Below are positions 46,329 through 58,584 of a stretch of DNA of 64,000 bases, piece by piece. A program made the translations under genes and the position numbers. Origin of the DNA: Grifola frondosa. Lineage: Eukaryota > Basidiomycota > Agaricomycetes > Polyporales > Grifolaceae. Every line of letters begins with the position of its first letter. Within the stretch, counting starts at the first letter, position 1. The notes below the pieces were generated by a model. The model was not told where the DNA came from. It was given only the letters and a program-made list of their open reading frames with translations, and made no database searches. The stretch lies in assembly GCA_001683735.1 (NCBI GenBank), contig LUGG01000015.1, positions 372,001-436,000 on the forward strand. The letters run 5' to 3'.

Positions 46329-47407
46329 TCATGCAGGAAGCTCGAATTTCTGCCCTTGCAACACTCTAACACGTCACATATCACGCGACCACGACACAGC
46401 ACCACACGCAGGACACGTAGAACAATGAAAATGTGAGTGAGATGGTCAAGAAGATAAGTTGAAACTCACCTGGTAAAGTAGACATAGAAAAAGTCGAGGT
46501 ACAGAGCGGTCTGCACAATACCCGCAGTGACAGCGATTGGGTCAACCATGTCCTCTGTGAAGTATCTGCGCATCCAAATCGGCGCGAGTGAGCAACTGCT
46601 AGCTATACAGCAAAAGGAGGAGGCAGGAATCGCGTCAAACTAAGATCCATCACGCACCTATAGATCCAATTAGGGATGTAGAGAGCTCTATATGCGCCCA
46701 GCGCCGCCAAGTAATGTGTCGTAATAGTCTCCGCCTCGCCTGTGCGCTGAAGCATGAACAATTGCGGGAGAATTGCGACGGACTCAAGGAAGATGGAGAA
46801 TGACCAGAGTATCTCCGGGACCGTAAACTTGTAGTGGAACAGCAGCGAGAGGAGCACACAGGGCCCTAGCAGATACTCGATTCGGAAGGTATCGATAGAA
46901 GGGTCCTGCGTTGGTCTTGGGACGTTTGCGGAACATGCGCATTATTAGCGGCTACAATAGGACATGGCGCGGAAGACTCGGACTCACCGGAACCGCACTT
47001 TCATGAGGTAGAGAATGTAGCAGCTGCTCGCGATGAAGAACACTTTCATCACAAAATTGTACAAGGACACCCATTCGTAGAAGAGGTCAAGGTAACGGGC
47101 AATGAAGACCGTCGCGTACAGAGCTTGTGTCTTGAAAGAAATACCTGCACAAGGACACGTCAGTACGTCACTCGTGACATGTCCCGCATATCTTCTCAAA
47201 CGGCTGCACGCAGTGCGCAGTGACCCTAATAGCAATAGAAGGAGCTCACCTCGACATGACCGCGTCGACCGAATCTTCTGCAGGAGAATACATATGGACG
47301 CCAGATGTGACAAGTCTCCTACATATGAGGACCAGAGATGAGGCTGACATGACCAAACAATTATTTGCGAACACAATAGACGCACCAAATAACCGGAACA
47401 GATTCAT
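46329..47407 (-). CDS. ERD2: ER lumen protein-retaining receptor (K/HDEL receptor)
   Basis: Seven-helix receptor that returns HDEL/KDEL proteins from Golgi to ER. Six exons: MNLFRLFG start at 47407; [80 protein letters not shown]; and a final 11-codon exon [11 protein letters not shown] before the stop at 46329-46331. [21 protein letters not shown] and the IPNWIYRY segment are signatures of the family. All junctions stay in phase, and the length is about that of yeast and animal ERD2. Its neighbour, the L-type lectin, is transcribed the same way. Confidence 0.95.
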
Positions 47408-48460
47408 GGCACCGAGACGAGGGCGAAATACAGAGGACGGGTGCGTTGAACGGAATTGAGTGCGACGTGTAAGGTGACAGGCAGCGGAACTTGTCCGTGG
47501 GAACAAGTATATGTTAACCCCACTATCCATTTTGAGATATATTTACAAATACCGATAATACATACCCAAATTACTACCGGTGGCGCACCTTGTTCTTCAC
47601 CTCCACAAAAGTTTGCTCTCGACGGCGACAATTCTACGCAAGATCGATCTAATTGAATCACTTCTACTCTGTCGCAAGATAATCGGGCGCGACATTTGTG
47701 TATCGGAAAGAACAGATACACGAAGGATCTTTTGATCACACAGCAACGCAAACGCATGCTGTTGTATTGACTCTCGAGGATTGAAGATCGCTAGTCGCAG
47801 ACGTGCTTATACCTTGGGTATTTTTGAAACTAAGGCGAGTCATTATCTCTCCTCTCATCTCTTGCAAAGATGTCCAAGTAAAAGGGTCGATCCCGGCGAC
47901 GAGATTGCGCATTCGCTCCATGATTCTGAGCCCCAAGTGTTCGAAACCCGACGTGCTATCTCAAGAGATTGTCGTGGCATGCCTTAAGGCCGAACCAACA
48001 TATTTCATACAGGCTCTAACATAGGCTCACACGGCTGTAAGCCCCAAGGCCCGTGAGCAAAGGCAGAGTCTACAGCGGGCACTCACTTCCTTCTTTCTGG
48101 AATGGGAGACTTGCCCACGTTCAAGAAGCCAAGCCTGCGCAGACGAGAGCCACTCTGTTGCAGGCGGTCTCTAGATGTGGTTCTTTCATGAACGTTATAT
48201 TGCCTGTAATTCGACAGGGCGCGTGGCTCAAAGCGTCTGGGCTCGAGATATATGCCCATGGTGTGTGGTTCTGCGCGTAGAAGCGGCAGGCACGGAATTC
48301 AGGCCGGGGAGGATGCGTTTTCTTTCATGTTGCCGGGGAGAGGAGATCACACGCACAATGGGTGTATTCCCATTCTGAGCAGTTTCACTTTCACGTCCTA
48401 TATTGTCATTGTACTAACGAGGTATATTGTACAGCACAGTCTGATCCCTGATATACCGGC
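47408..48460. other. intergenic between divergent ERD2 and J-protein genes
   Basis: Promoter region for both genes. Short frames only. No RNA gene seen. Confidence 0.5.
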
Positions 48461-49935
48461 ATGGTCTCAGTCCTTACCCCACTTTTCGTCATCGCGGGAT
48501 GGAGCTATCTTCCAAATTTTGCCACCCGCCAATTACTTCCCATCTTCCACAAAATCTACCAGAGATATCTGCACCGAACGCCACCTGCGCCACACACTTC
48601 CCTATACTCCTTACATTATCGCTTTGTCTACGCCTTCGTGGTGCTGAGTTATCTCTTATATACCTTTTATAATGCAGCACTATCGATGGAGCCGAATTAC
48701 TACGAGATCCTCGGCGTAGATCCAGTTGCAGATAATGTCACACTCAAGATGGCGTTCAGACAATTCGCGAGAAAATACCATCCAGATCGTGTGGGTCCGC
48801 AAGGCGAGACTGCTTTCATAAACGTCCGCGACGCCTTCGAAGCCCTTAAGAATCCAGTGACGCGATTTGCATACGATAGGTTGGTGCTTTGCATCTCTGA
48901 GAAGCAACGGAGATCATTTATCTTCCTGCAATAGGTTCGGGCCCGATGCCCTGCAGTGGACACAGTGCACGACGCTCCGGGAGTATGTGCGGCACGGGCT
49001 GATGCAGTCCGCTGGGTTTCACGTCTTCTCCATCTGCGTTCTGCTATTGTTTTCGGCTGTAGGCAAACCCAGCCCAGTTTCGTTTGTGAGTCGCCACGTT
49101 ATTTTTCCTAGGCTGCAGTTGGTGCTGACGGTTCATCATCGATAAAAGTGGCGCTTTATCCTGTTCTTTGCGCTTCTGGTCTACGAGCTTGTCTTTGTAC
49201 TTGGACCCTCGCCCTCTCCGTCCTCAAACTCCTCGTTGTCGTCATTTCTGTTCTTCGACCCTGCCTCGCCTTCGTCCACCAGTATACTGGGTCTTCTTTG
49301 GCGTCGGCGTGTTGCCTACCAGCACATCCGCTTCTTGCACTCGCTCTTCGTGCTCTGCTCAGTAGGCTTGTCAAGAGTAGCCCCTGTGCTATTTCCATCA
49401 GAAGATCTCGATATGAAGCAGCTACAGGCCGAAATTGACAGAATAGCCCTGTTGGCCAAAACCATTAACCTCGAGGGTGAGTGCAGATTCACAGCTCCTA
49501 CGTGCCTCACATTGACATAAGTTTCCAGTCTCTTCACAAATTCAAACCGAGTTGCACTCCGTACATGGCCCGCAGACAAACACAGCGCCAACCGATGCAA
49601 ACGCTCTGTACACCCCGCCACTGCCAAAGCCCACGGATGAGGTGATGGCGCTGCTGACCTCAGAAATGGAGAAGATGGTCATCGAGACCCAGCTGCAGCG
49701 AGATGGGGGACCGCTGAAGAGCGCTATTGATGTAGCTGTGAGGAGACGCCGGGCGGAACTGCACGCGCCCAACAGTGTGACTATGGGCATGCTGTCGCCC
49801 TCGCCGTCCCCTCACCCCTCTCGCGTAACAGAGAAGATCGTACGCCGTGGCTCGCCTGCAATGGTGGGTGCCCACGCAGCTCCAAGGACATTCTCGGCCC
49901 CAGGATATGTACGTGCTCGGTCGAAGTCATACTGA
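48461..49935 (+). CDS. membrane-anchored J-domain (Hsp40) co-chaperone
   Basis: Four exons (48461-48879, 48935-49085, 49149-49476, 49529-49935) give 434 residues in frame. Hydrophobic N-terminal segments (residues about 1-15 and 52-70) precede a J domain at about 77-140. It begins NYYEILGVDPVADNVTLKMA and contains FARKYHPDRVGPQGE, with the HPD that stimulates Hsp70 ATPase. Further membrane helices follow (HVFSICVLLLFSAVG; FILFFALLVYELVFVLG), then a polar tail with an EMEKMVIETQLQRDGGPL helix. Architecture suggests an ER or related membrane co-chaperone; the exact orthologue is not identified. Confidence 0.85.
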
Positions 49936-50221
49936 TAGAGGGGTATTTCCGCAACATTGTAAAACACACTGCTGTAATTGTTTTGTAGCTTTTTCTCTTG
50001 TTAGTTTGCATACCCTTATGGTTGGGATCTAGATACCTTAGATTCAGGATGTATACTCCAAGAATGTACAGTTTATAGCGACGCGTGGCTGTATAGACGC
50101 GCTTTCAACTTAACTTAGCATCACTTGTGCCACCACGCTTCGCCGAAGATTCCTTGCTTTCTGCACAGCATAAGAAACATACGCAGATTATCTTGCCGCT
50201 CACATATCATAACTGCCCGAT

Positions 50222-51014
50222 ATGAACTTGTCCTTGTACACCGTCACTGCATTCCTCATCCTCGACACTGATGGTCACCGCGTGCTGGCGAAGTACTATC
50301 ACCCTGCAAGCCATCCGCAAGGCGAGTCAAAGAAGCTGCTGGCATTGAAGGAGCAGCGGGCATTTGAGAAGGGATTGTGGCAGAAGACAAAGAAGGCTGG
50401 AGGTCTGTCTCTCACTGTATAGTCATGACCACGTCTTGCTCTTACACCCGCTTTCAATTGCTCCCGCACTTGCACCTGCACCTGCATTTCAACCACCCTC
50501 CACCATATCTTCTATGAACCTATATAATCACTACAAAAATGATTCACAAACTTTACTGTGCGGTTCTGTACGTCTAGGCGACATCATCTTGTACGACTCG
50601 AACCTTGCGGTGTACAAGCACTCGCTCGACCTGATATTCTATGTCATTGGCGATCCGTCGGAGAACGAGCTGATGCTCAATTCTGCGCTTGTCGCGTTCT
50701 CCGATGCACTGCACTTGCTGCTACGGAACCAGGTCGAGAAGCGAGGCGTCCTGGAGAACCTGGACCTAGTGCTACTGTGCTTAGATGAAACTATCGACGA
50801 TGGGTGTGTTATTCTCATTATTTCTTCACTGCTCCTCCAATCTTATGCGGAATATGAATGCAGGATCATCATCGAGACGGATTCCACTACCATTGCCTCG
50901 CGCGTTAGCAGGCCAAAGGCAGACACAACGGAGATAGTCATCAACGAGCAAACGCTCCTGAACGCATACCAAACAGTGAAGGAAAAGATGCAGCAGCGGA
51001 TAGGACAGCTGTAG
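50222..51014 (+). CDS. RET3: coatomer subunit zeta (zeta-COP)
   Basis: Small subunit of the COPI coat, bound to gamma-COP in the F-subcomplex for Golgi-to-ER transport. Exons 50222-50402, 50578-50803 and 50864-51014 give 185 residues, the usual length. Longin-fold features: [69 protein letters not shown] and [15 protein letters not shown]. The ATG lies at the start of a conserved N-terminus. Sits near ERD2 and the lectin, whose cargo this coat retrieves. Confidence 0.95.
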
Positions 51015-51677
51015 AGATTGGTGTTTTTGTATTGTTCGTTTCGTCTTTACCTTTCGGCGTCTCCTAAATTAATCCTCATACCAGTATGTACCGAGACGAT
51101 TAAGCCGAGACGTGCCAGTGATAGTGGCGTATTCTTGCCATATAACTTGAGAACGTTAACGTTTAAGCTGTGCTTCTCGCATTAGTCCTTTGGAAGAGGA
51201 GGCTCACATTCTCCGCACCTTGTGGAACTTCAAGGAGAACGCGGGAATCAATGAACTTTCGATTGCTGAACCATTATGCTGCTGGTCTTCCAGAACTCTT
51301 TATAGCACCGCGTGATCTGCTCATGACTAGGAGATATCACGGTCTTCATTGTTCAGGGAATGTCAGCCCATACATGTCGAAAGCATGCGCACTGTCTAGA
51401 CTCTCGACGGCGCACGTTCGAATGTTCAAACGTTGAAGTTTAACGTTCAAACATTGAGAACCAATTGCGCCTCGTGTTTATTGATACATTTGCAGAGGAT
51501 CACTGGCGTCTTATCGCGCTAAATTCGTAACACGCATCAGACTTCCATGTGGCCATCCCCACTTACCACTGCCATCACACCAATCGGAGATAGACATATG
51601 CCAGCCAGCCGTACGTATATAAGGACTGCACGATATGGCTCTCGTACGCGCGGTTGGTGCAGAGCCCTCTCGTATCC
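51015..51677. other. intergenic, no gene seen
   Basis: Contains a short near-palindromic run around 51415-51455 made of repeated GTTCAAACGTT-like units. A likely TATA-type box (gtatataagg) lies at about 51615, upstream of the phosphatase start. Confidence 0.5.
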
Positions 51678-54597
51678 ATGCAGTTCACATCCTTGCTTAT
51701 ACCCGCCTTGATTGCTGCTGGGACGGCGATCGCATGTCCCGGGGAGGAGCACGGTCACGCTCATGATCATCACAAACGCGCGTTCCCGTCCGCGCCCCTC
51801 ACGCCGCCGAGCAGGCCGCTGGAATGGGGAGATTTCAATATCATACATACCACGGACAGCCATGGGTGGCTCCTCGGTCACCAGAAAACATCCTTCCCGG
51901 AACCCAACTACAGGTTCGTCGCAGGTTCTACTCCATCTGATTCTGAAAGCTGAAAGAATTATAGTGGTGATTTCGGAGACTTCGCGTCTTTTGTTACGCA
52001 CATGAAGCAGATTGCGTTGGTCAGTTCTTTTCCGTTCATTTTGTGATTTCCTCCAGTATTCACTGCTGACGTTCATTCGTTCTTGAAGGAGAAGGATGTC
52101 GATCTTCTGCTGATCGATTCCGGAGATTTGCATGATGGCGAGTGATGTACTTCAAGTATAGCTCTCTGTGTTCAGCTCATATTACTTCCAATAGGCACGG
52201 GTCTGTCAGACGGTTTCCCTCCTGGTGGTGTTGATGCGCATGAAGTATGTGTTCTGTCAATTTGTGTCACCATGAATCTGATCAATCGGCGATGCAATAG
52301 AGCAACAAGTTTATTTTGGACTTGCCATACGATGTTATGGCTATTGGCAAGTACGTGGAATAAATGGCCAACTCTCTAACTTGCCGCCATAACTGATTTC
52401 CACCATATTAGCCATGAACTGTACATCTATGCAAATACGTTTGATATGTACACAAACTTTGTACCAAAGCTCAACGGTCGCTATTTGTCCTCGAACGTCA
52501 ACATCACTGTTTTTGACCAACATAACAACACCATCAATGTTCCCGTGGGCAGTGAGTCAACTATTACTGGTCAATTCACGGGTCCCCATGTTTATATTTA
52601 CTGCCTCTTAGATAGATTCGCGAAATTTAAGACCAGAAAGTTAGTGATGTCTTCGATATGTCTAGTTATTGACAAACAATTTTGCAGAGGCCGTTCTGTC
52701 ACATCCCTTGGCGTATTGTATGATTTTACAGGAAATGATGTCAACACCACTGTTCAGAAGGTGGAAGACATGGTCAAAGAAGCTTGGGTATGAACTGCAG
52801 TTATTGATTGATACTCGTAGCCCTCACGCGTTAAATTCGACCTACAGTTTGCCGAGGCAATCAAAGAAGAGCCTGATGTCTTCGTTCTCGTAGGGTATGT
52901 ATACTCTCTCATATTCCGAACATCGTTGACCTTTAGCACTCGTTAGACATATGCCCGTGTCTCAAGATAATTGTAAATTGTTCTCTTCGTTACCTTCACG
53001 TGGCGGTTCTGAGCGCTACTCTTTCACAGGGCCTACCGTCTTCAACGCAGTTCGTGCTGTTCATGCTCACACGCCCATTATGATTCTTGGAGGTGCGTGT
53101 TCCACCATACCATTGTACGGTGAAAATGACACCGAACACAGGGCATTCGCATATCCGCGACTGCGGTATGTTCTACGATGTATTATGACTGTGAGTTCAT
53201 CTGACGTTGTTTCTGCTAGTGCAATTTGATGGTCGGTCCATGGCCCTCGAGAGTGGCAGATATATGGAGACTGTCGGTACGTCCACTTGATATTCATCAC
53301 TTGAGAATATAAACACATTACTATCTACTCAGGTTGGATGAGTGAGTGTCATGGCTGGTGTATTTCGTCACAGCCACTCACTGTCCCCTAGGTGCGAAGC
53401 TCAACCACGTTGGTACCAAGGACAACATCACTTTCACGCGTCGGTATTTAGACCCTAACCGTGTCACTTACGAGGTACGCACCTCGAGTGCCGTTCTGAT
53501 AAGCAAGGTCCTGGGTCCTGACTCGAAAATTGGGTACACAGTATCACACTGGAAGGGGAACTTCAGCTTCGACACTCTCCGGGGCAAGTCCATCACCCAG
53601 GGCCTGAACCAGCTGGCTGTAGACTTCGACCTCAGCTTCTTGTTCGGGACTGCTCCTCAAGATTATACCATCAGCCAGTGAGTCCAGCACATCCTCCAGC
53701 GAGAGGCTTCCCACTGACTTTTCCGACAGATCGCCGTTCCCTTCCAATAACTCCTTACTGACTCTATTCGCTGCTGAGGTAGGCACCGACGGTCACCTTA
53801 AAGAGATATTGCCTAACTCTTAAACGCCAGGCCATGCCATATGCGCTCACGATCAACAACTCGCGCGCGGGGATACAAAACGTCATGATCACGAACTCGG
53901 GCTCGCAGCGCTTCGACGTGTACAGCGGGCCGTTCACGAAGAACGACCAGCTAACGGCGTCCCCATTCACAGACTCGTTCCTCTTCATCCCGAACATCAC
54001 GTTCGGCATCGCAAGCCAGATCTTACCCGCGCTGAACAACGCCGGCGCGGACGAGCGGCGGCGGTCTTTCGCTTTGGACGAGCGGGAGCGCGAGCGGTAC
54101 TCGCGCGGCGATGTCGACATGCGGTTCATGGAGTGGTTGAAGGAAATGGATAGGCGGAGCGAGGGGCCTGCGAGGCGCGCAGCGGGGAATGCCACGCTCG
54201 GATATGTCACGTACGACGTAAGTTGCATTTGGGCCGTTCTGGATCACATACCGACCTCTAATGTTTACTCAATAGTCATGCCCGGGAGTTGGGGATGACG
54301 TCCTGCACACTCCTTTGGTAAGGACGAACGTTCACTTAGCTCTCGATCGGTGTTCTGATGATTTTGTGCACCACAGCCATTCTTCGACACTCCGGATTTC
54401 ATCGGATCGAATAACCCGGACGTCAGTAATGACACCCCCATCGACCTCGTGTTCGTGGACTTCATCGAGGACCAGCTGCTCGGGATCCTCAACTCGGTGC
54501 AGACGGCGAAGACGTACACCACGGCGGATGTGTCGTCATACACGGATGTATTAGCGGACGCCGTGCTGGGCTGTACGCGCAGAAGTTCTGGAACTGA
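51678..54597 (+). CDS. secreted metallophosphatase / 5'-nucleotidase-like
   Basis: Calcineurin-like metallophosphoesterase with signal peptide ([20 protein letters not shown]) and a His-rich stretch after it. Metal ligands appear in order across many short exons: [14 protein letters not shown] (D-x-H), [23 protein letters not shown] (GNHE), [13 protein letters not shown] and [11 protein letters not shown] (GHxH). The C-terminal part (about 53500-54597) has [20 protein letters not shown] and ends AQKFWN. About a dozen introns of 50-70 nt. In the last exon near 54570 the frame needs one more G in a GGG run to reach that ending; otherwise it runs to a different short tail. Probably an extracellular or wall nucleotidase; substrate unproven. 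Confidence 0.85.
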
Positions 54598-55063
54598 TCG
54601 TCGGTCCGCAATTCAAATATAACTATCATAACCCTTTACTGTACAAATTGGAGGGGATGGCAAATGCCAATCGTGTGTTCCGGTCAGGCCCCAACAGCCA
54701 CATTATTGCAACTGTCGTGCCGGCGTACAGAGGGTTTTGTGATCGTTGTATACAAGCCTCGCCAACAAATGCCAACAAGGGTAGAAAAAAAAGTTACATA
54801 GATATGTAGATCACAGGCGCGTGCGTAGGCTAATCTAGAAGCGACCACGAGAAGAATTTACCGACGAGAACTCAGAAACTATATCTGAACACCTTATACA
54901 TAACTAGATACGATGTAATGACACGGTGGAATAGTGTGACGAACGGCGACGGCGATACTCGTGGCAAGCATTTCGGTTGTCTTCTGGGTTCCAACTCGTA
55001 CACGAAGACAGAGCGGAGAATCACGAACGAAGGAGGGACGAGATCGAGAAACGAATGGCGATG
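54598..55063. other. intergenic between convergent genes
   Basis: 3' flanks of the phosphatase and the oligopeptide transporter. No gene or repeat seen. Confidence 0.5.
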
Positions 55064-58000
55064 TTACACCTGACCGATGCCACCGGCAGGGACTTGCCGC
55101 AACGGCAAGCGGTTATAATCGGCAGCTGAGAAATTGAAAGGCGTTCAATGTGTACAAGCCACGTCGAATAAAAAAAGACGACTTACTGTTGGTGTATACA
55201 CTATTGCCCCACCAGTTCACGTTGATGCTACCTCCCTTCGGGAACTACAGCAAAATTACGCGCATCAGCATCAACACAAGGCTCAGGTACCCGAATTCAC
55301 CCACCTGCAACGTGAAGAAAATGAATAGTAATGACAGTACTGTTCCTGTTGACCGGGCCCATCACGGCGTCAGCATGCCCACTCCAACACAAGAACGACA
55401 AACTGACCAGTATCCATGGCTGCGCTTAAAATATAATTGAACTTGCTCCACCACGCGAAGTTCTTCCGGCGGATGAAGAACTGGAAGATGGCCCCGAGGA
55501 GGAACCACGACGAGTAGTTGATACCCGTCGCCGGCGGAATGTACGCAATGCCGTTCAGGACAATCGGCATGCTAACATATTTATTCCAGCTGTTGGGGTA
55601 ACGCCGCTGCCAGATCCAGAAGGGGATAGGGAGGATCGCTCCGACGGCGAGCGCGTACAACTGCGGGTGGTATATTGACTGCGAACCGAATTGCCGGGCC
55701 GGGCCAATCAACCCCCTATGGAAGCATGTGAGCTCACAAGGTACAACGGAGTAACACGGGGACACTGACCAGATAGCAGACGCGGTGTAGAATACCTGAT
55801 TATGGGGGCACGTGAGGAAATCTGGTTGATTAGGCTGGCAGATGTCGGGGATGTTGCTGAACATCCATTCCTTCACGCCAACCTGTAGGAAACCGACAAG
55901 CATTGTCGACACCAGTTGTACTACGCGGTGATACGTGTCAGTCAACAAGCTGATCGGGGGTAACAAAAAAAAAATAGCGAATTTGACATACCGATGAAGG
56001 TAGCCCGTGGTGGCACTTTCATGTAGTGCCCAAGCTTGAGGTCTTGCACGAAAGCTGAGCCTTCGGCAAGGGTCTGCACGGCATATGACTTGAAGATCTG
56101 ATAAATAAGAGTGTCAACATAGGGATCTCAATGTAACCTGGTGGAAACATTACCATATTCGGAAGCGGCTTGCCAGGCAAGATCATACCAGGTATGATCT
56201 GTGCAATCAAGTTGATAGTGATCTTCAACGCACGATAGTGATTAGACATCGGGTGAGGCCAGGATCGTTACACGACCGAACTCACAGTCTGTCCAGTCAT
56301 GGCGTAAACGTATCCCGACGGAATGATATACGTCACGGGTAATAAGATGGCGAGCAACAGCGCCCACACGGGAATACCAGTATGCCAGACCTCGGAGACC
56401 ACGATCGCCAGTGAGAAGAACAGTGCGAACGAGAGCGCATACCACCAGTCCGGGACCTCCGGATATGCTCGCATGAGCTTCGCGTGGATGTCGTCCTTCT
56501 CGATTCTCGTTTGCAGGAAGCCATGTAGCACCATGCGTCCGTGATACAGCAGCGCGTGCACGATCATGCACGACGACAGCGCGAACGCCATCAGGTACGT
56601 TATAGCATACGATGCAGGTAGATAGAGGGGTGAATATGCCGCGAACGCCTCCGCGTCGAATGTGTGTTCGGGCGTCAGCACCCGCGACACGTCGTACGCG
56701 TTCCCGAACCGATCGTATGGCTGGTTCGCCATCATCGGGAAGTATGCCAGGTCCCATGACTACCGACAGTGTCAACGACATGGGTGAAAAAATATGCAAG
56801 CACTCACGTTGGTATAATATAGGATAGGATTGAGGATCCAGTATATCACAACGAAGCCGACAAAGATTTGCACCTCCGCCCACCACGGCACCATGAGCGG
56901 GCTTCCAATCCAGGTTATTTGTGTCCAGTCGAACGTGAGCACGCTCATGCCTAGCCCGCCGGAGACTCCGAATAGTTGGTTGACCACAATATTTTTTGGT
57001 ACGATCCAGCAAACCCACGAGAATATTGAAAGTGCAGTGAAAAGATAGCCTGCGGACGTTTAGCGATGCCAGACTATGCAGCCTAGATTATAACTCACCT
57101 GGAAGGAAGAAAAAGAAAAAAGCAGCGAGTGACATATACACGAAGAATCGGAACCGCGAGATGCCTCCGCGCTCGTCGTCCTCATCCGCATGCAGAGTGT
57201 TCAACATCGTGCACACTATCAAATTCTGCGGCCACACCATGCTAGCAGGCCATACGAGATATCGCCTGCACAAGCCCGCCAGTGCGAAGCCGGTCAGTTG
57301 CGTAGCTAGAATCAGCATCGTGTTGAACCAGTATCCAAGCTTAACCCCGTAGTTGATCTCTGCGACGACCACCGCGTTGATCGCATATGGTATGCCGATC
57401 GACACATTCGCCATCATATAAACCAGTGCGTGCTCCTTGATGTTCCATGGCCCCGGATTCAACGAGAACTCATATCCACCGAGCCAGCGGGGCATCCTCC
57501 ATGTCCGGATCGGCAATAGATAAGCCATGAGCTTGCCGGCAGGATGCGCGAGCAGTAAAAGTACGCTGGAGACAACGCTCGGAGCAGGCTGACGAAAGTT
57601 AAAGAACATGTTGGCGGATCCTGCCGTCAGTGTGAGCAGCATCCCTATAAACCACATCCGTAGGGTCAGGACCGGCATCTCTGGGTCGTCTATATTCGAC
57701 ACAGATGCCCGGACTTCCGGGAATGGGCTGTCTTCCTCGTCCACCTCATCAAGGTCAAACTCCATCCTGCACGGATATAAACAACGGTGCATTCACATTG
57801 TTTAACACTCACTTGATGGAGCCTTCCCTGCTGTCCATTTCCATCATGCTAGGGAAACTTGTCGACCGCGGTGTGGACGGCGGTCTGCCCTTCCCCTTCA
57901 AGTCCCCAACATATTCGTTCACTGACCCTCGAGTTGCTGGCAGCGAGACATGGACTTCCCTGGAACTCACAGCGGAACTGACACCGGTGAATCTTCCGGT

Positions 58001-58584
58001 ACCGGTCGTCGGAGTGCTGATGGGTACGCTAGGTGTGGGTGCGATGCGGCGCAGACGATATGGGTCATCTGGTGATTGGGAATCCGTCGACGGCGGAGAC
58101 TCTACTGGGCTGAGGGGATATGCATGACGGGGTATACAGAAGGACCGGGAGTTGGGCCACGATCTCTCGCATTTGGGTCAAACGTCGGGGACGGGTATGA
58201 GACTGGGGGTGTCGCAAGTGGCGAGTTCAGTCCCGGGTCATATGCAATGGTATTGTGGTATAGATCCTGGTTACCATGTTCGAATTGGGGTGTCTGCTGC
58301 TGATCAGCGGTGGCAGGGCGGCCAAATGCAAAGACATCCTCCGCCTCAGACTCCTCGTCTTCCTCGTCGATGGAGTATTCCAGCGAATCCGTGTACTGTG
58401 TGTCGCGGTCAAAGTAGGCACCAGCGGTGGTGGGCGCGCGGTGGAGGGACGGCCTGAGCTGGCTGGCCTCGCCGACGCTGTGCGTGGCATTGGGGACGGA
58501 GGGCAGCACGAAGAAAATGAGCGGAATTAAGAGGAGGGGGGAACTGGGAGGAAGGGTGGTGGGAATGGGACAGAACCCCGCCAT
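55064..58584 (-). CDS. oligopeptide transporter, OPT family
   Basis: Proton-coupled peptide transporter of the plasma membrane. A long polar N-terminus (58584 to about 57700; DTQYTDSLEYSIDEEDEESE) leads into about 12 helices. OPT hallmarks: YEFSLNPGPWNIKEHALVYM (NPG motif), LKLGHYMKVPPRATF (K-x-P-P-R motif), YPNSWNKYVSMPIVLNGIAY and FPKGGSINVNWWGNSVYTNT. It ends LRQVPAGGIGQV with the stop at 55064. A short exon giving LSLLFIFFTLQ lies between introns near 55340. The N-terminal frame slips by one base in a C run near 58134 (SVYP then RHAYPLSP), so the extreme 5' part is less sure. Without it the protein would start at the Met at 57847. Confidence 0.87.

Noticed and set aside
51415..51455. Short near-palindrome of GTTCAAACGTT units
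   Set aside because: Too short to call an element or a hairpin RNA; could be a regulatory site but nothing supports one.
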